Under the pieces are notes generated by a model. The model did no database searches and had not been told where the DNA came from. It worked only from the letters and a program-made list of their open reading frames with translations. Position numbers and translations under genes: made by a program. Positions 43,800 through 53,043 of a DNA stretch of 64,000 nt are shown here, one piece after another. The DNA comes from Skermanella rosea. GTDB taxonomy: Bacteria > Pseudomonadota > Alphaproteobacteria > Azospirillales > Azospirillaceae. Within the stretch, counting starts at the first letter, position 1. Every line of letters starts with the position of its first letter. Location of the stretch: assembly GCF_016806835.2 (NCBI RefSeq), contig NZ_CP086111.1, forward strand, positions 5,573,471-5,637,470, written 5' to 3'.

Positions 43800-46762
43800 T
43801 CCTCTCCCGCCGGAACTTGTTGGGGTTGCGGTACAGGGACCTTCGTCGGCGCTGGATCTGTGCCGACAGTCCGCGGTGTGGCACGGTGGCCGCGGACCGA
43901 CTGGTGGGCGAGCGCTATGAGCATCAGCACGGTGGCGCCGACCACCAGCGCGAACACGCCGATGTCGAAGATCAGGGCGCTCGCGGTTGGAACCTCCCCG
44001 ATGATGGGCAGCTCCGCATAAGCGAAGTAGGAGGTCAGGAAGGGTCGGTCGAACAGCCAGGCGGCCAGCCCTGTTCCGGTGGCGAGCAGCAGCCCGACCC
44101 CGATCCAGCGCAGCGGACTGATCCGCAGGCGGGTCTCAACCCACTGGGTGCCGCCGATCATGTACTGGACGATCATCGCGATTGATGCCGTCAGCCCCGC
44201 CGCGAAACCGCCGCCCGGCAGGTCGTGGCCGCGCAGCAGCAGGAACAGTGCCACCATGACGATCACCGGGAACAGCAACCGCGTGAGGACGGAGGGGATC
44301 AGCAGCCAATCGGCGACGGTGTCGCCCTCCCGCCGGTCCGGCCGTGCCTTGTCATAGGCGCTCTGGTCGCGCTGCTGCTCCGGAACGTCCACACTGTCGG
44401 GAGCGGGGCGGAAGCGCCGCAGCAGCGCATAGACGGTCAGCGCCACCGCGCCCAGCACGGTGATCTCGCCCAAGGTATCGAAGCCGCGGAAGTCCACGAG
44501 GATCACGTTGACGACGTTGGTGCCGCCTCCTTCAGTGTAGGCACGCTCCAGGAAGTGCTGCGCCAGGAGTTCGGGAGGAACCCTGGTCATCACGCCGAAG
44601 GACAGGGCCGCCATGCCGGCGCCGGCGGCGACGGCGATGCCGAGGTCGCGCAGGCGGCGCGTCATGGTGATCGGCTCGGAGGCGCGTGAACCAGGCACAT
44701 CGAAACGCTTCGGCAGCCAGCGCAACCCGAGCAGCAGGAGAACGGTGGTGACGACCTCGACCAGCAGCTGCGTCAGGGCAAGATCGGGTGCCGAGAACCA
44801 GACGAAGGTCACGCAGACGACCAGCCCGGTGCCGCCGAGCAGGATCAAGGCTGCGAGCCTGTGGAACTTGGCCTGCCAGGCGGTGCCCAGGGCGCAGGCG
44901 GCACCGACCGCCCAGACGAGCGCCAGCACGGGATCGATGTCCGAGGGCGTCAGGTTGCCCGGCCCGGGCACACGTATGTAGACGGCCAGGGCCGCGGCCA
45001 GGACTGCCACACACACCACCAGCCGCAGCTGGGGCTGCAGGCGACGGGTGCCGAACAGCCCCTCGAGCGTCCGCGCCAGGCGCCAGGAGAGAAAGACCAG
45101 GGCCCTTTCGAACATGCGCCGGCCTTCCAGCCCGCGGATCACGGGGGGACCATCGACCCCCCTCAGCAGATGCCGCTGGAGTGCCAAGTAGAGAACGAAA
45201 CCGCCGGCCATCGCCGTCAGGCTCATCATCAGCGGACGATTGAAGCCGTGCCAGACCGCCAGGCTGTACTCGGGCGTGGCCGCACCCAGGGCGGAGTGCG
45301 CCGCCATGTCGAGGTAAGGCCCCACCGAAGCCGCCGGAAGGACGCCGATGATGATGCAGGCCAGCACGAGGATCTCCACCGGGAACCGCATCCAGGCCGG
45401 CGGCTCGTGCGGCGTGCGCGGCAGGTCAACCGGATCCGGGCCGAAAAAGGCGCCGTGGATGAAGCGCAGGGAGTAGGCGACGCTGAAGGCGCTCGCCACC
45501 GTGGCGGCGAACGGTAGCACGTCGAGGAGAAGCGAAAACGAGGCCTGGGCCGACAGGGCCTCGGCGAAGAACATTTCCTTCGACAGGAAGCCGTTGAGCA
45601 GCGGCACGCCAGCCATGGCCGCGGCGGCGACCAGCGCCAGCCGCGCGGTAAAAGGCATCGACCGGTTCAGCCCGGAAAGGCGTCGGATGTCGCGGGTGCC
45701 CGTCTCATGGTCGATGATGCCCACCGCCATGAACAGCGACGCCTTGAAGGCCGCATGGTTGATGATGTGGAAGATGGCTGCCACCATGGCCAGCTCGCTG
45801 TTGAGACCGAGCAGCAGCGTGATCAGCCCCAGGTGGCTGATGGTTGAGTAGGCCAGCAGCCCCTTAAGATCGTGCTGGAAGATCGCGATGTAGGCGCCAA
45901 GCAGCAGCGTGGCGAGGCCGGCCGATCCGACGATCCAGAACCAGGCCTCGGTCCCAGCCATCACGGGCCATAAACGCGCCATCAGGAACACGCCGGCCTT
46001 AACCAGGGTCGCCGAATGCAGGTAGGCCGACACCGGGGTCGGGGCCGCCATGGCGTGGGGCAGCCAGAAATGGAACGGGAACTGCGCGCTCTTGGTCAGG
46101 GCGCCGAGCAGGATGAGGACCAGCGCCGGCAGGTAGAGTGGATGTGCCCGGATCCGGTCGCCCGAGGCCAGCACGAGGTCGAGGTCGTAGCCGCCGACGA
46201 TATGACCCAGGATCAGGACGCCGGCGAACAGGCACAGCCCGCCGGCGGCGGTGACGGTCAGCGCCATCCGGGCACCATCGCGGGCGGCCGCAGTGTGGTG
46301 CCAGTAGCCGATCAGCAGGAAGGAGAAGAGGCTGGTCAGTTCCCAGAAGAAGGCCAGCTGGATCAGGTTGCCGGAGAGCACCACGCCGGTCATGGAGCCC
46401 ATGAAGGCGAGGAGGAATGCGAAGAAGCGGGGGACCGGATCCTCCGCCGACATGTAGTAGCGCGCGTAGAGCACCACGAGGGCCCCGACGCCTGAGACCA
46501 GGCCCGCGAACAGCCAGGCGAAGCCGTCCATCCGCAGGGAGAAGTCAAGCCCGAGGGTAGGCATCCATTCTGAAGTGTGGCGGATGACGCCGCCCGCCGC
46601 CACCGTCGGATAGGCGGCCCACACGAGGGCGAGCCCGATCAGGGTAGTCGCGGCCGCCAGCCACGCCGCGGCGTTGCGGGCGTGGGTGGGCAGCAGCCCG
46701 GCAACGACCGCCCCGATGAATGGGAGACCGACGGCGGCGATGAGCAGCAAGGCGTCTGGCAT
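43796..46762 (-). CDS. mnhA: Mrp antiporter fused subunit A-B
   Basis: A 988-residue fused subunit: NuoL-like MnhA core (residues ~1-760; blocks LVVLYARYYMS, LIQLAFFWELTSLFSFLLIG, TKSAQFPFHFWLPHAMAAPTPVSAYLHSA) and a C-terminal MnhB domain (from ~800; GHDLPGGGFAAGLTASIAMI). The A-B fusion with separate C-G marks the six-gene Mrp/Pha type. It exports Na+ or K+ against protons. First gene of the operon; ATG 46762. Confidence 0.95.
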   Translation of the reverse strand: MPDALLLIAAVGLPFIGAVVAGLLPTHARNAAAWLAAATTLIGLALVWAAYPTVAAGGVIRHTSEWMPTLGLDFSLRMDGFAWLFAGLVSGVGALVVLYARYYMSAEDPVPRFFAFLLAFMGSMTGVVLSGNLIQLAFFWELTSLFSFLLIGYWHHTAAARDGARMALTVTAAGGLCLFAGVLILGHIVGGYDLDLVLASGDRIRAHPLYLPALVLILLGALTKSAQFPFHFWLPHAMAAPTPVSAYLHSATLVKAGVFLMARLWPVMAGTEAWFWIVGSAGLATLLLGAYIAIFQHDLKGLLAYSTISHLGLITLLLGLNSELAMVAAIFHIINHAAFKASLFMAVGIIDHETGTRDIRRLSGLNRSMPFTARLALVAAAAMAGVPLLNGFLSKEMFFAEALSAQASFSLLLDVLPFAATVASAFSVAYSLRFIHGAFFGPDPVDLPRTPHEPPAWMRFPVEILVLACIIIGVLPAASVGPYLDMAAHSALGAATPEYSLAVWHGFNRPLMMSLTAMAGGFVLYLALQRHLLRGVDGPPVIRGLEGRRMFERALVFLSWRLARTLEGLFGTRRLQPQLRLVVCVAVLAAALAVYIRVPGPGNLTPSDIDPVLALVWAVGAACALGTAWQAKFHRLAALILLGGTGLVVCVTFVWFSAPDLALTQLLVEVVTTVLLLLGLRWLPKRFDVPGSRASEPITMTRRLRDLGIAVAAGAGMAALSFGVMTRVPPELLAQHFLERAYTEGGGTNVVNVILVDFRGFDTLGEITVLGAVALTVYALLRRFRPAPDSVDVPEQQRDQSAYDKARPDRREGDTVADWLLIPSVLTRLLFPVIVMVALFLLLRGHDLPGGGFAAGLTASIAMIVQYMIGGTQWVETRLRISPLRWIGVGLLLATGTGLAAWLFDRPFLTSYFAYAELPIIGEVPTASALIFDIGVFALVVGATVLMLIALAHQSVRGHRATPRTVGTDPAPTKVPVPQPQQVPAGED

Positions 46763-46857
46763 TGTCCCCTACGGCAGAGCGTTACGATGAGGCGGCGGGG
46801 TAATCACACGTTCACAGGCCCGGCTGTGATGCGCGGAATTCACAAGTGGGAAAGTGA

Positions 46858-47355
46858 TCATGTCTCCCCTGACGTGGCGTCCTGGCCTATGCTTGGGACC
46901 GTCAGCTGACGCACGAGCTGGACCACCTCCTCGGGCGTCTCGGCGAGCCGCAGGCGGCGCAGGGACTGCGGCTCGCGCAGCGCCCGACAGATCTCCGACA
47001 TCGCCGGCAACAGGCCCTTAGCGGCTCCCACCGGCCAGAGCACCAGGAACACGAGATCGACCGGCTCATCATCCCGGGCATCGAAGTCGATCGGGCGTCG
47101 GAGCCGGGTGAAAAGGACGACCGGCTGTGTTCCGCTGAGTTCCGCATGGGGAAGTGCGACTCCTCTGCCGAGAGCCGTGGAGCCGATCTGCTCACGCGCC
47201 CGCAGAGCCTCCAGGATCTCCTGGCTGGAGCATCCGAGCCGGCTTGCGGCCTCGGCCGACAGGGTCTCAAGCAGGCTCCGCTTGTTGTTCGCGCTCACGT
47301 CAAGGAAGACGTCCGCGGCGGAAAGGAGGTCCGAAATCGCCATCCGTTTCTCCAT
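46858..47355 (-). CDS. ptsN: PtsN-like PTS EIIA domain protein
   Basis: A 165-residue single EIIA(Fru/Ntr) domain protein. The phosphorylatable His is His70 in RGVALPHAEL, followed by PVVLFTRLRRPIDFDARDDEPVDLVFLVL. In the nitrogen-PTS this protein regulates K+ transport and carbon/nitrogen balance rather than sugar uptake. Located directly upstream of the Mrp antiporter on the same strand, a role in cation homeostasis is plausible. A second ATG at 47343 is possible. Confidence 0.88.
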   Translation of the reverse strand: MEKRMAISDLLSAADVFLDVSANNKRSLLETLSAEAASRLGCSSQEILEALRAREQIGSTALGRGVALPHAELSGTQPVVLFTRLRRPIDFDARDDEPVDLVFLVLWPVGAAKGLLPAMSEICRALREPQSLRRLRLAETPEEVVQLVRQLTVPSIGQDATSGET

Positions 47356-47692
47356 AGTAGCGGTAATCCTGCCCTGTGTTTCGGATGCTGCCCGTGAGCC
47401 CGCCCCTCATCGGAGCTGCGGGCGAGTGCAATCCTCAACCATGACAGGACCGCGCGTCCTAAGCGGGGAGCAGGGTAGATTGCAAGCCCCAATGATCAGC
47501 CATCTGCGATGCTATCATAGTCCCCGGGGAGGATGCTGCCCGTTGAGCCCTGCGCTGCGAGATCTGAAGCAAGAGCACGCGTTGGACCAATGGAAGTGAG
47601 GTGAGCAGCAGAGTCCGGCACCGATCCCTCCCTGGAAAAAATGGCAAGACTTTCCTCTTCAGATAAGTCCTGAATGAGCTGTTTCAACCAGA
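47356..47692. other. Intergenic stretch without a supported gene
   Basis: About 340 bases. Short open frames exist on both strands but none shows codon pattern, ribosome binding site or family signal that I trust. A weak dyad (GGATGCTGCCCG) occurs near 47380 and 47531 as two copies of the same ten bases. Confidence 0.35.
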
Positions 47693-47968
47693 ATGAACAA
47701 TTTTGGTTCACAGGATCAGCCGAATGGTTCCGAAAAACCTGATTTGAACCGGATCGGGGCGATGGCCCCGTTGGAAATGTTGATAGTGGATGGTATGCGG
47801 TCGCGCGGAGACTACCTATCGATCAGGGAAGCAGTGTTCGGTTGTCGTGCACGAAACCTGACTCCGCACGGAAACCTGCTTTCGCGAAGGTGCATCGAGG
47901 CGATTGTCATCGCATCCGATTCCGCACTGACACGCTTCAAACTGGCATACCGGAGTCTTCTGGTTTAA
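47693..47968 (+). CDS. Hypothetical protein
   Basis: A 91-residue frame with no recognised family. It has a Met-rich middle (GAMAPLEMLIVDGMRSRGDYLSI) and an amphipathic C-terminus (CIEAIVIASDSALTRFKLAY). No clear ribosome binding site. In an accessory stretch next to an IS remnant, it may be a fragment. Confidence 0.3.
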   Translation: MNNFGSQDQPNGSEKPDLNRIGAMAPLEMLIVDGMRSRGDYLSIREAVFGCRARNLTPHGNLLSRRCIEAIVIASDSALTRFKLAYRSLLV

Positions 47969-48265
47969 TCCTGATTTTGCGGCCGGGTGACCGCCAAGCG
48001 CCAGAGTTGCCCTGGATATCCATCAACGGCCTCCTCGGTGAGGAAGAAAGCAGCGGGCGCATGAAAGACATTCCGGTATTGACGGCGGTCAGCGTCCCGG
48101 TTTTCGCTGCCCTGCCGGGCATGGGGCTGCCCTCGGGGTTGTTCTGGATCACCATGGGCATTATCCTGGTGGCGCTTGCCTGGAGTTGCTGTCGGTTGGC
48201 ACTGGTTCCGGGAATCCCTGGAGCGCCGAGCACACAGAGGAGCAGCCGGCCAATTGAGGGGCCGA
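47969..48265. other. Stretch with a possible small membrane protein start
   Basis: An ATG at 48061 opens a frame whose first ~45 residues are strongly hydrophobic (VLTAVSVPVFAALPG, LFWITMGIILVALAW) but which then degrades into low-complexity Arg/Pro sequence. It could be a small membrane protein broken by a frameshift just before the next gene. I do not call a gene. Confidence 0.3.
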
Positions 48266-48598
48266 ATGGGCCACATGTCCGCGCGTGCGGTGCCCGGGGT
48301 CCAGGTCACATACAAGCTGCTCTGGCGGAGCTCCGCGGTGGGTGTCGCGCTGTTCCTGCTCCCACCCACCGCGATGCGCCCCGACCCCGTCCATGTTGTT
48401 GCCGCCTACGCGGTACTGGCAACCTGGTGCTACCGGGACGGTATCGTGTCGAAAGGCCGCTGGATCCCCTCCCTCGGCGAAGCATGCGGCTGGTTCCTGA
48501 TCGCTACAATGATCACCTGGTTGCTCCTCTGGGGGCTCGGTTCCGCCGGCGCGCCAGACGAGTACGATATCCCTCAAAGAGGGATTGGAGCTCGCTAG
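48266..48598 (+). CDS. Small membrane protein, unknown
   Basis: A 110-residue protein with three hydrophobic segments (SSAVGVALFLLPP, VVAAYAVLATWCY, ACGWFLIATMITWLLLWGLG) and a charged C-terminus. GAGGGG lies just before ATG 48266; a Met three codons later is possible. No family recognised; sits beside an IS21 remnant. Confidence 0.4.
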   Translation: MGHMSARAVPGVQVTYKLLWRSSAVGVALFLLPPTAMRPDPVHVVAAYAVLATWCYRDGIVSKGRWIPSLGEACGWFLIATMITWLLLWGLGSAGAPDEYDIPQRGIGAR

Positions 48599-48616
48599 CC
48601 TTACTGTGCTGGGTGA

Positions 48617-49135
48617 TGAGAAATGAAAGGATTGTGAGATTATCGGAGCGTCTGGAAGGTCTGACCCATGCTTATGATTGTGAGGACCATGCCGGCCGTC
48701 GGCGACAAGTCACCTGCTTCGAGAGCCTGGATCTGAAGGCGACCCGCAGCCTGGACAAAGGGCTGATCCGCGATCCGTTCACCTGCCGCTGGCTAACCGA
48801 GCACCGCCTCGTGATCTGGACCGGGGCGACCGGTACCGGAAACACCTGGATCGCCTGCGTCCTGGTAATCAGACGGCGCGCGGAAGCTTCAGCGTGTTTT
48901 ACACCCGGCTGCCGCGCCTGTAGGACGACATCGCGACCGCGTGCCTCGGCTCTCGAGCCGGCACTCTGATGCGGCTACTTGCGAAGATCGATCTCTTGAT
49001 CCTCGACGACTGGATGATGAGCGAGCTGACTGCTGATCGATCATCCCGGCCTCCGAGATCTCCCTGACCAGTTGGTTTGGCGAGATTGAGGATACTACTT
49101 ATCCCGAAGCTATCCTGGATCGCACTAAAATGGGC
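48617..49135 (+). pseudogene. istB: Decayed IS21-family IstB helper ATPase
   Basis: Successive frames show IstB features. First frame: LDLKATRSLDKGLIRDPFTCRWLTEHRLVIWTG, then a degenerate Walker A GATGTGNT in which the catalytic Lys is Asn. After a frameshift and in-frame stop near 48922 comes LRLLAKIDLLILDDW (Walker B). A further shifted segment near 49043-49135 reads ASEISLTSWFGEIEDTTYPEAILDR, matching the IstB C-terminal TSQ...W...YADAILDR motif, with the intervening ~40 residues lost. No istA and no terminal repeats are visible. Confidence 0.7.
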
Positions 49136-49222
49136 ACTTCCCGAGCTTATTCATGCTCTCGCGGAATGCCGCACAACCGTGCCTGTTGCGGCCTGAGAAA
49201 CGGAACCATGGAGAACATAGCG

Positions 49223-49762
49223 ATGCGGGAGACAGCAGAGAGAATCCGCAACAGTGGCTCGAGCACTCCCTCGGACGAGCGCCGAGGAGCTACCAGTGTC
49301 GCTGCCATCGGCAAGCACCCAATCCACCCAATGCTTATTCCCTTTCCGGTTGCTTTCCTGACGGCGGCTCTGGGAACGGATGTGGCGTACGCTAGAACAA
49401 GGGATCCGTTCTGGGCCCGATCATCGATGTGGCTGCTGCGCCTGGGCCTCGTATCGGGAGCCGTTGCCGCGACGGCTGGCGCCGTGGACTATGTCTCAAT
49501 CCCCCGTGCGCGCAAACACGCGATCGGACCTCTCCATGCCGTCGGCAACGCAACAGTGCTGGCCCTGTCCCTGGGTAACCTGGCGAGCCGCTGGAAGGAT
49601 CCGGAAGAAGCTGTCATGCCTCGCGGCTTGGCGATGTCGGCCGCGACAGCGGCGCTGCTCGGCGTAACCGCCTGGGCTGGCGCTGAACTCGTCTATAGGC
49701 ACCGGGTGGCTGTTGTTGAGGAGGAGGATGCGGTTGCGGATGATCTCATCGGCCAGCACTGA
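49223..49762 (+). CDS. DUF2231 membrane protein
   Basis: A 179-residue inner-membrane protein of the DUF2231 family: N-terminal charged lead, then GKHPIHPMLIPFPVAFLTAALGTDVAY (conserved HP-H-P motif near residues 32-40), TM helices near 68-86, 112-125 and 142-160. Function unknown; relatives are sometimes called heme-binding-like or predicted membrane proteins. ATG 49223 is preferred (GGAG nine bases upstream); ATG 49208 is possible. The C-terminus is acidic. Confidence 0.8.
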   Translation: MRETAERIRNSGSSTPSDERRGATSVAAIGKHPIHPMLIPFPVAFLTAALGTDVAYARTRDPFWARSSMWLLRLGLVSGAVAATAGAVDYVSIPRARKHAIGPLHAVGNATVLALSLGNLASRWKDPEEAVMPRGLAMSAATAALLGVTAWAGAELVYRHRVAVVEEEDAVADDLIGQH

Positions 49763-49772
49763 GAACGTGCGC

Positions 49773-50039
49773 TCAGCTCGTCGCCGTGACTTGGGCGACA
49801 GGTTCGACCTGACATTTAGTCCCTTGCCGTCGCAAACCCATTAGAGAACCGTGGTGGAAAGAGGCGAATCTGGTCCGGCATGACACTGGGCACTGCTCAC
49901 AGGCTTCCGGATCATCGCAGGTCCCGTCGCGAACTGCGGTGAGCCGGAGGATGAGATCACGCATGGCTGGTGAGCGCGAGTCTTCGCGCGAACTGAGATG
50001 AGCAATTGCTTCTTCAAGACGATTCTGAAAGCCATACAT
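49773..50039 (-). CDS. Cys-rich small protein downstream of an FNR box
   Basis: An 88-residue soluble protein I do not recognise. The N-terminal ~38 residues form a helix-turn-helix-like pair (NRLEEAIAHLS, PAMRDLILRLTAV), followed by a cysteine cluster Cys41-x5-Cys47-x2-Cys50-x3-Cys54, and one more Cys at 76. This spacing could bind zinc or an Fe-S cluster. A perfect FNR box lies about 116 bases upstream of its ATG on the same strand and no other gene is placed to use it. Ribosome binding site weak, so confidence is moderate. Confidence 0.5.
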   Translation of the reverse strand: MYGFQNRLEEAIAHLSSREDSRSPAMRDLILRLTAVRDGTCDDPEACEQCPVSCRTRFASFHHGSLMGLRRQGTKCQVEPVAQVTATS

Positions 50040-50148
50040 GGATGGAGACTTGTCTTTCCTGGGTTAAAATTTCCGAACACACGGCGTGATGTGGGAAAAC
50101 ACCTATACACCTGTCCGAGTAAAAATAATGTTTCGGTTCCAGAAGCAC

Positions 50149-50162
50149 TTGATCAGGATCAA
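50149..50162 (-). promoter_or_regulatory. Perfect FNR box
   Basis: TTGATCAGGATCAA is an exact TTGAT-N4-ATCAA dyad, extended to CTTGATC...GATCAAG. It is downstream of the peroxidase gene, so the only correctly placed target is the Cys-rich gene at 49773-50039, for which a class II start near 50114 would give a 75-base leader. Confidence 0.7.
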
Positions 50163-50270
50163 GGCACTCGAATTTTCCGGTTTATCTAAAATGTCAGCTC
50201 CCTACCACACCCAGAAAGCAGGTGAAATGGGGTGTTTGCAAGACGTCCGGTCTAATAGCTGTTCCTGGCA

Positions 50271-51365
50271 TCAGCGTACCGGTGAAGCCCGCTCGACAGC
50301 GTCGTCCTTTTCCAAAGAGTTCCTCACGAGCGGCTCGGGTCGCGGGGTTTTCGTCGTACTGACGGGAAGCATCGGCATCTCGACACGCGGCTGCTCGCCC
50401 GTAAGGGTGTGGAGAAAGGCTGTGATCGCACCGACCTCGTCGTTGCTCAATTCCTTGCCCAGCTGACTGGTGCCCATGATGGCGACCGCCTGTTCTAGGT
50501 CCCACACTTTGCCTGTGTGGAAGTAGGGAGCCGTCAGGGCGACGTTGCGGAGCGGCACGGCGCGGAACACGTACTCGTCCGAGGCGGTCTTGGTCACGGC
50601 GAACCGCCCCTTGTCGGTTTCCGGCAGGATGTCGCTGCCGGGACGCTCGACCACGCCGAAGGGAAAGTAATCCTGCCCGCCAAGATTGACCCCGTTGTGG
50701 CAGGCGGAGCAGCCGGTGTCCATGAACAGGCGCAGCCCTTCCTTCTCCTGGGCATTCAGCGCGTTGGCATTGCCCTCGAGATACTGGTCGAACCGTGACG
50801 CGGGCGTGATCAGCGTGGCCTCGAAGGCCTCGATCGCCCTGGCGACATTGTCGAAGGTGACGGCTTCCGCCTCGCCCGGGAAGGCCGTCGTGAACCGCTG
50901 CTCGTACTCCGGCATGCTCTTCAGGACCGCCACGACCAGTTCCGGGGTGGCCGCCATCTCGACGCCGGCCTGGATCGGTCCCTTGGCCTGGGTGCGCAGA
51001 TCCTCCGCCCTCCCGTCCCAGAACTGGGCGGCGTTGAACACCGAGTTCAGAACAGTCGGAGAGTTTCGCGGCCCCTTCTGCCAGCCGTGCCCGATGGAGG
51101 TCTCGAGATTATCGTCGCCGCCCATCGCCAGATTGTGGCAGGAGTTGCAGCTGAGAATGCCGCTGGCGGAAAGACGGGGGTCGAAGAACAGCATCCGGCC
51201 CAGTTCGGTCTTCTCGCGCGTCACCGGATTGCCCTGCACGGCCGGGACCATGGAGGGGACCGGCTTGAACGTCTCGTTGGCACGTTTCACGAGGTCATCG
51301 TCGGCGGCCCAGGCGATTCCTGATGCCATCGTGATCACGGCGGCGGTGAACATGGTTCCCTTCAT
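50271..51365 (-). CDS. ccpA: Diheme cytochrome c peroxidase (MauG/CcpA family)
   Basis: A 364-residue periplasmic enzyme that reduces H2O2 with electrons from small cytochromes. Signal peptide to about residue 20, peroxidatic heme site CNSCH (73-77) after GRMLFFDPRLSASG, electron-transfer heme site CSACH (219-223), and the C-terminal RAVPLRNVALTAPYFHTG block. The last ~25 residues are a non-conserved tail. ATG 51365 is used; an earlier in-frame start lacks a signal peptide. Peroxidases of this type are often co-regulated with denitrification. Confidence 0.93.
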   Translation of the reverse strand: MKGTMFTAAVITMASGIAWAADDDLVKRANETFKPVPSMVPAVQGNPVTREKTELGRMLFFDPRLSASGILSCNSCHNLAMGGDDNLETSIGHGWQKGPRNSPTVLNSVFNAAQFWDGRAEDLRTQAKGPIQAGVEMAATPELVVAVLKSMPEYEQRFTTAFPGEAEAVTFDNVARAIEAFEATLITPASRFDQYLEGNANALNAQEKEGLRLFMDTGCSACHNGVNLGGQDYFPFGVVERPGSDILPETDKGRFAVTKTASDEYVFRAVPLRNVALTAPYFHTGKVWDLEQAVAIMGTSQLGKELSNDEVGAITAFLHTLTGEQPRVEMPMLPVSTTKTPRPEPLVRNSLEKDDAVERASPVR

Positions 51366-51508
51366 CACGTCCCCTTTGCCTGTCGTCAAAACAGTGATCC
51401 GTCCCTAGTGGGAACAGCTGATGCATTTATCCGTTCCGGCTCTTTCTCGCATATAACTGGTCGCTCACACCGGCAGCAATGAATGGCTGTGAAACCTCAT
51501 AAAGGCGA

Positions 51509-52027
51509 TTAGTTCAACGGCAGGTCACGCGCCAGCGCCAAGTTTTCTTCGAGGCGGGGAGCCATCTTGCCCGCGAACGATTTAATCTCCGCGACTTGGC
51601 CGCTCTCGGCCTGATGGCGGAACAGGGCAACCAGGCGCTCCTGCCGGGTAATGATCTCGGGGACGAACCGCTGCGCGAACTGCTCTCCGGTCCAGGTTTT
51701 CATCCCCTCGATATCGCGCTGCGCCTCCTCGGTCATCCGGGTCGGCAGCTGGAGGTGCTGCTGCTGGGCGATCTGGTTGAGAGCGTCCTGGAGATCCGCA
51801 TTGACCTCGTTGAGGCGGGCGCCGAAGCGGTTGATCGCGGGGTTGGTTCCCTTGCCCGAGGCAAGAACGCCTAGCTGGTGCGAGGCCAGGACCTGACGCG
51901 CCGCCTCTTCGGCAAACTGTTTGTCGAGCGGCATGTTCGAATCGGCCGTTACCTGGTTCTGCTGGGCCAGGGCTGCGCCGGTTGCTCCGCACACCGTCAG
52001 AAGAGCGGCTACGATCAGGTATTTCAT
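51509..52027 (-). CDS. Exported DUF4142 protein, nos-linked paralog
   Basis: A 172-residue exported protein: signal peptide to about residue 21 (AALAQQ), then a DUF4142 helical domain (DKQFAEEAARQVLASHQLGVLA, ending in FAGKMAPRLEENLALARDL). Function unknown. Its ATG overlaps the nosX stop by four bases, so it belongs to the nos transcript. Paralog of the nor-linked DUF4142 protein at 18255. Confidence 0.82.
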   Translation of the reverse strand: MKYLIVAALLTVCGATGAALAQQNQVTADSNMPLDKQFAEEAARQVLASHQLGVLASGKGTNPAINRFGARLNEVNADLQDALNQIAQQQHLQLPTRMTEEAQRDIEGMKTWTGEQFAQRFVPEIITRQERLVALFRHQAESGQVAEIKSFAGKMAPRLEENLALARDLPLN

Positions 52028-53037
52028 GACAGGTCTCCTTTGCGGGTTTGTGTTGTTCCGTCGGGGCCGGTGAACAGAGCCATAGAGCCGCCGGCAGCAC
52101 TCAGCACCCTGTCGGCCTCAGTCATGGGCATCAGGGTCAGGGCCGTCGATAAGGCGTCGGCCGTGGTGGCATCGTGCGCAACCACGGAAACGCCGGCATA
52201 CCGCCCGGCGCTTGTTCCGGTCGCGGGGTCGAGGAGATGATAGAAGCGACCGTTGGGATCGAACTGGAAACCAGTCGCGGCGGAGGTCGCCACGGCCTGA
52301 TCCTTTATGTCCAGCTTGCGTGCGATCCGGCCCGTTTCCCGCGGGTCGGTCAGGCCGACCTGCCACGCCCGTCCATTCGGATGAGTACCGACGGCCCGGA
52401 TCTCGCCGAGGTCCGCCAGTACGCTGTCGCATCCTCCCGACCGAAGGATTTCAGCAATTCGATCGGTAATGAAACCTTGGGCGATGCCATTGAGTGTGAT
52501 AGCCATGCCTTTTTTCGCGAAGACCACGCGGTCCGCTTCAATCAGCAATCCGTCATATCCGACTAGATCAAGGACGCGTTCGACGGCATTCCGGCCAGGA
52601 CCTTCGGCAGCGGCGTCCGCCCTGGAGAAATGGTCGGCGTAGAGTTGCCATAGCGGTTGAACGGTGACATCGAAAGCGCCGCCGGTTAGCCGGCTGAACC
52701 GGACGCAGTCGCTCAGCAGCACCACCAGATCCGACGGCGGACCGTCCAGATGTCCTTCACGGTTCAGCCTGCAAAGTGCCGAGTCCGGGCGGTAGAGGCT
52801 GAAGATGCTTTCCAGACGGCCGATCTCCGCGACGCATCGCTCGATCAGGCGGTCGGCCTCCTCAGGATTAGGATGGTGGACCGCGATCGATGCCGGCCCG
52901 CCAAGTGCGGCACCGCGCCACCGGCGCAGCAGGGGGGATGCCATGGATGCCGGCAGCGGCATCAGCCCCATTGCGGCGACACCTGCGGCGAGGTTCAGAA
53001 ACCGGCGGCGCGAGAGGAGCAGTCCCATCGGTGGCAT
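52024..53037 (-). CDS. nosX: NosX, ApbE-type FAD:protein FMN transferase
   Basis: A 337-residue ApbE-type enzyme with a Tat signal (SRRRFLNLAAG at residues ~9-19). Family blocks: FSLYRPDSALCRLNR, ITLNGIAQGFITDRI, LADLGEIRAVG, AVATSAATG and HLLDPATG. NosX attaches FMN to the periplasmic domain of NosR. Closely parallel to nirX in this window. Six bases after nosL. Confidence 0.93.
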   Translation of the reverse strand: MPPMGLLLSRRRFLNLAAGVAAMGLMPLPASMASPLLRRWRGAALGGPASIAVHHPNPEEADRLIERCVAEIGRLESIFSLYRPDSALCRLNREGHLDGPPSDLVVLLSDCVRFSRLTGGAFDVTVQPLWQLYADHFSRADAAAEGPGRNAVERVLDLVGYDGLLIEADRVVFAKKGMAITLNGIAQGFITDRIAEILRSGGCDSVLADLGEIRAVGTHPNGRAWQVGLTDPRETGRIARKLDIKDQAVATSAATGFQFDPNGRFYHLLDPATGTSAGRYAGVSVVAHDATTADALSTALTLMPMTEADRVLSAAGGSMALFTGPDGTTQTRKGDLS

Positions 53038-53043
53038 CTCCGT

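Noticed and set aside
51376-51389. TTGCCTGTCGTCAA before the peroxidase gene
   Set aside because: Half-sites resemble an NNR box, but it is only 11 bases upstream of the chosen ATG, too close for activation. A repressor role cannot be excluded.
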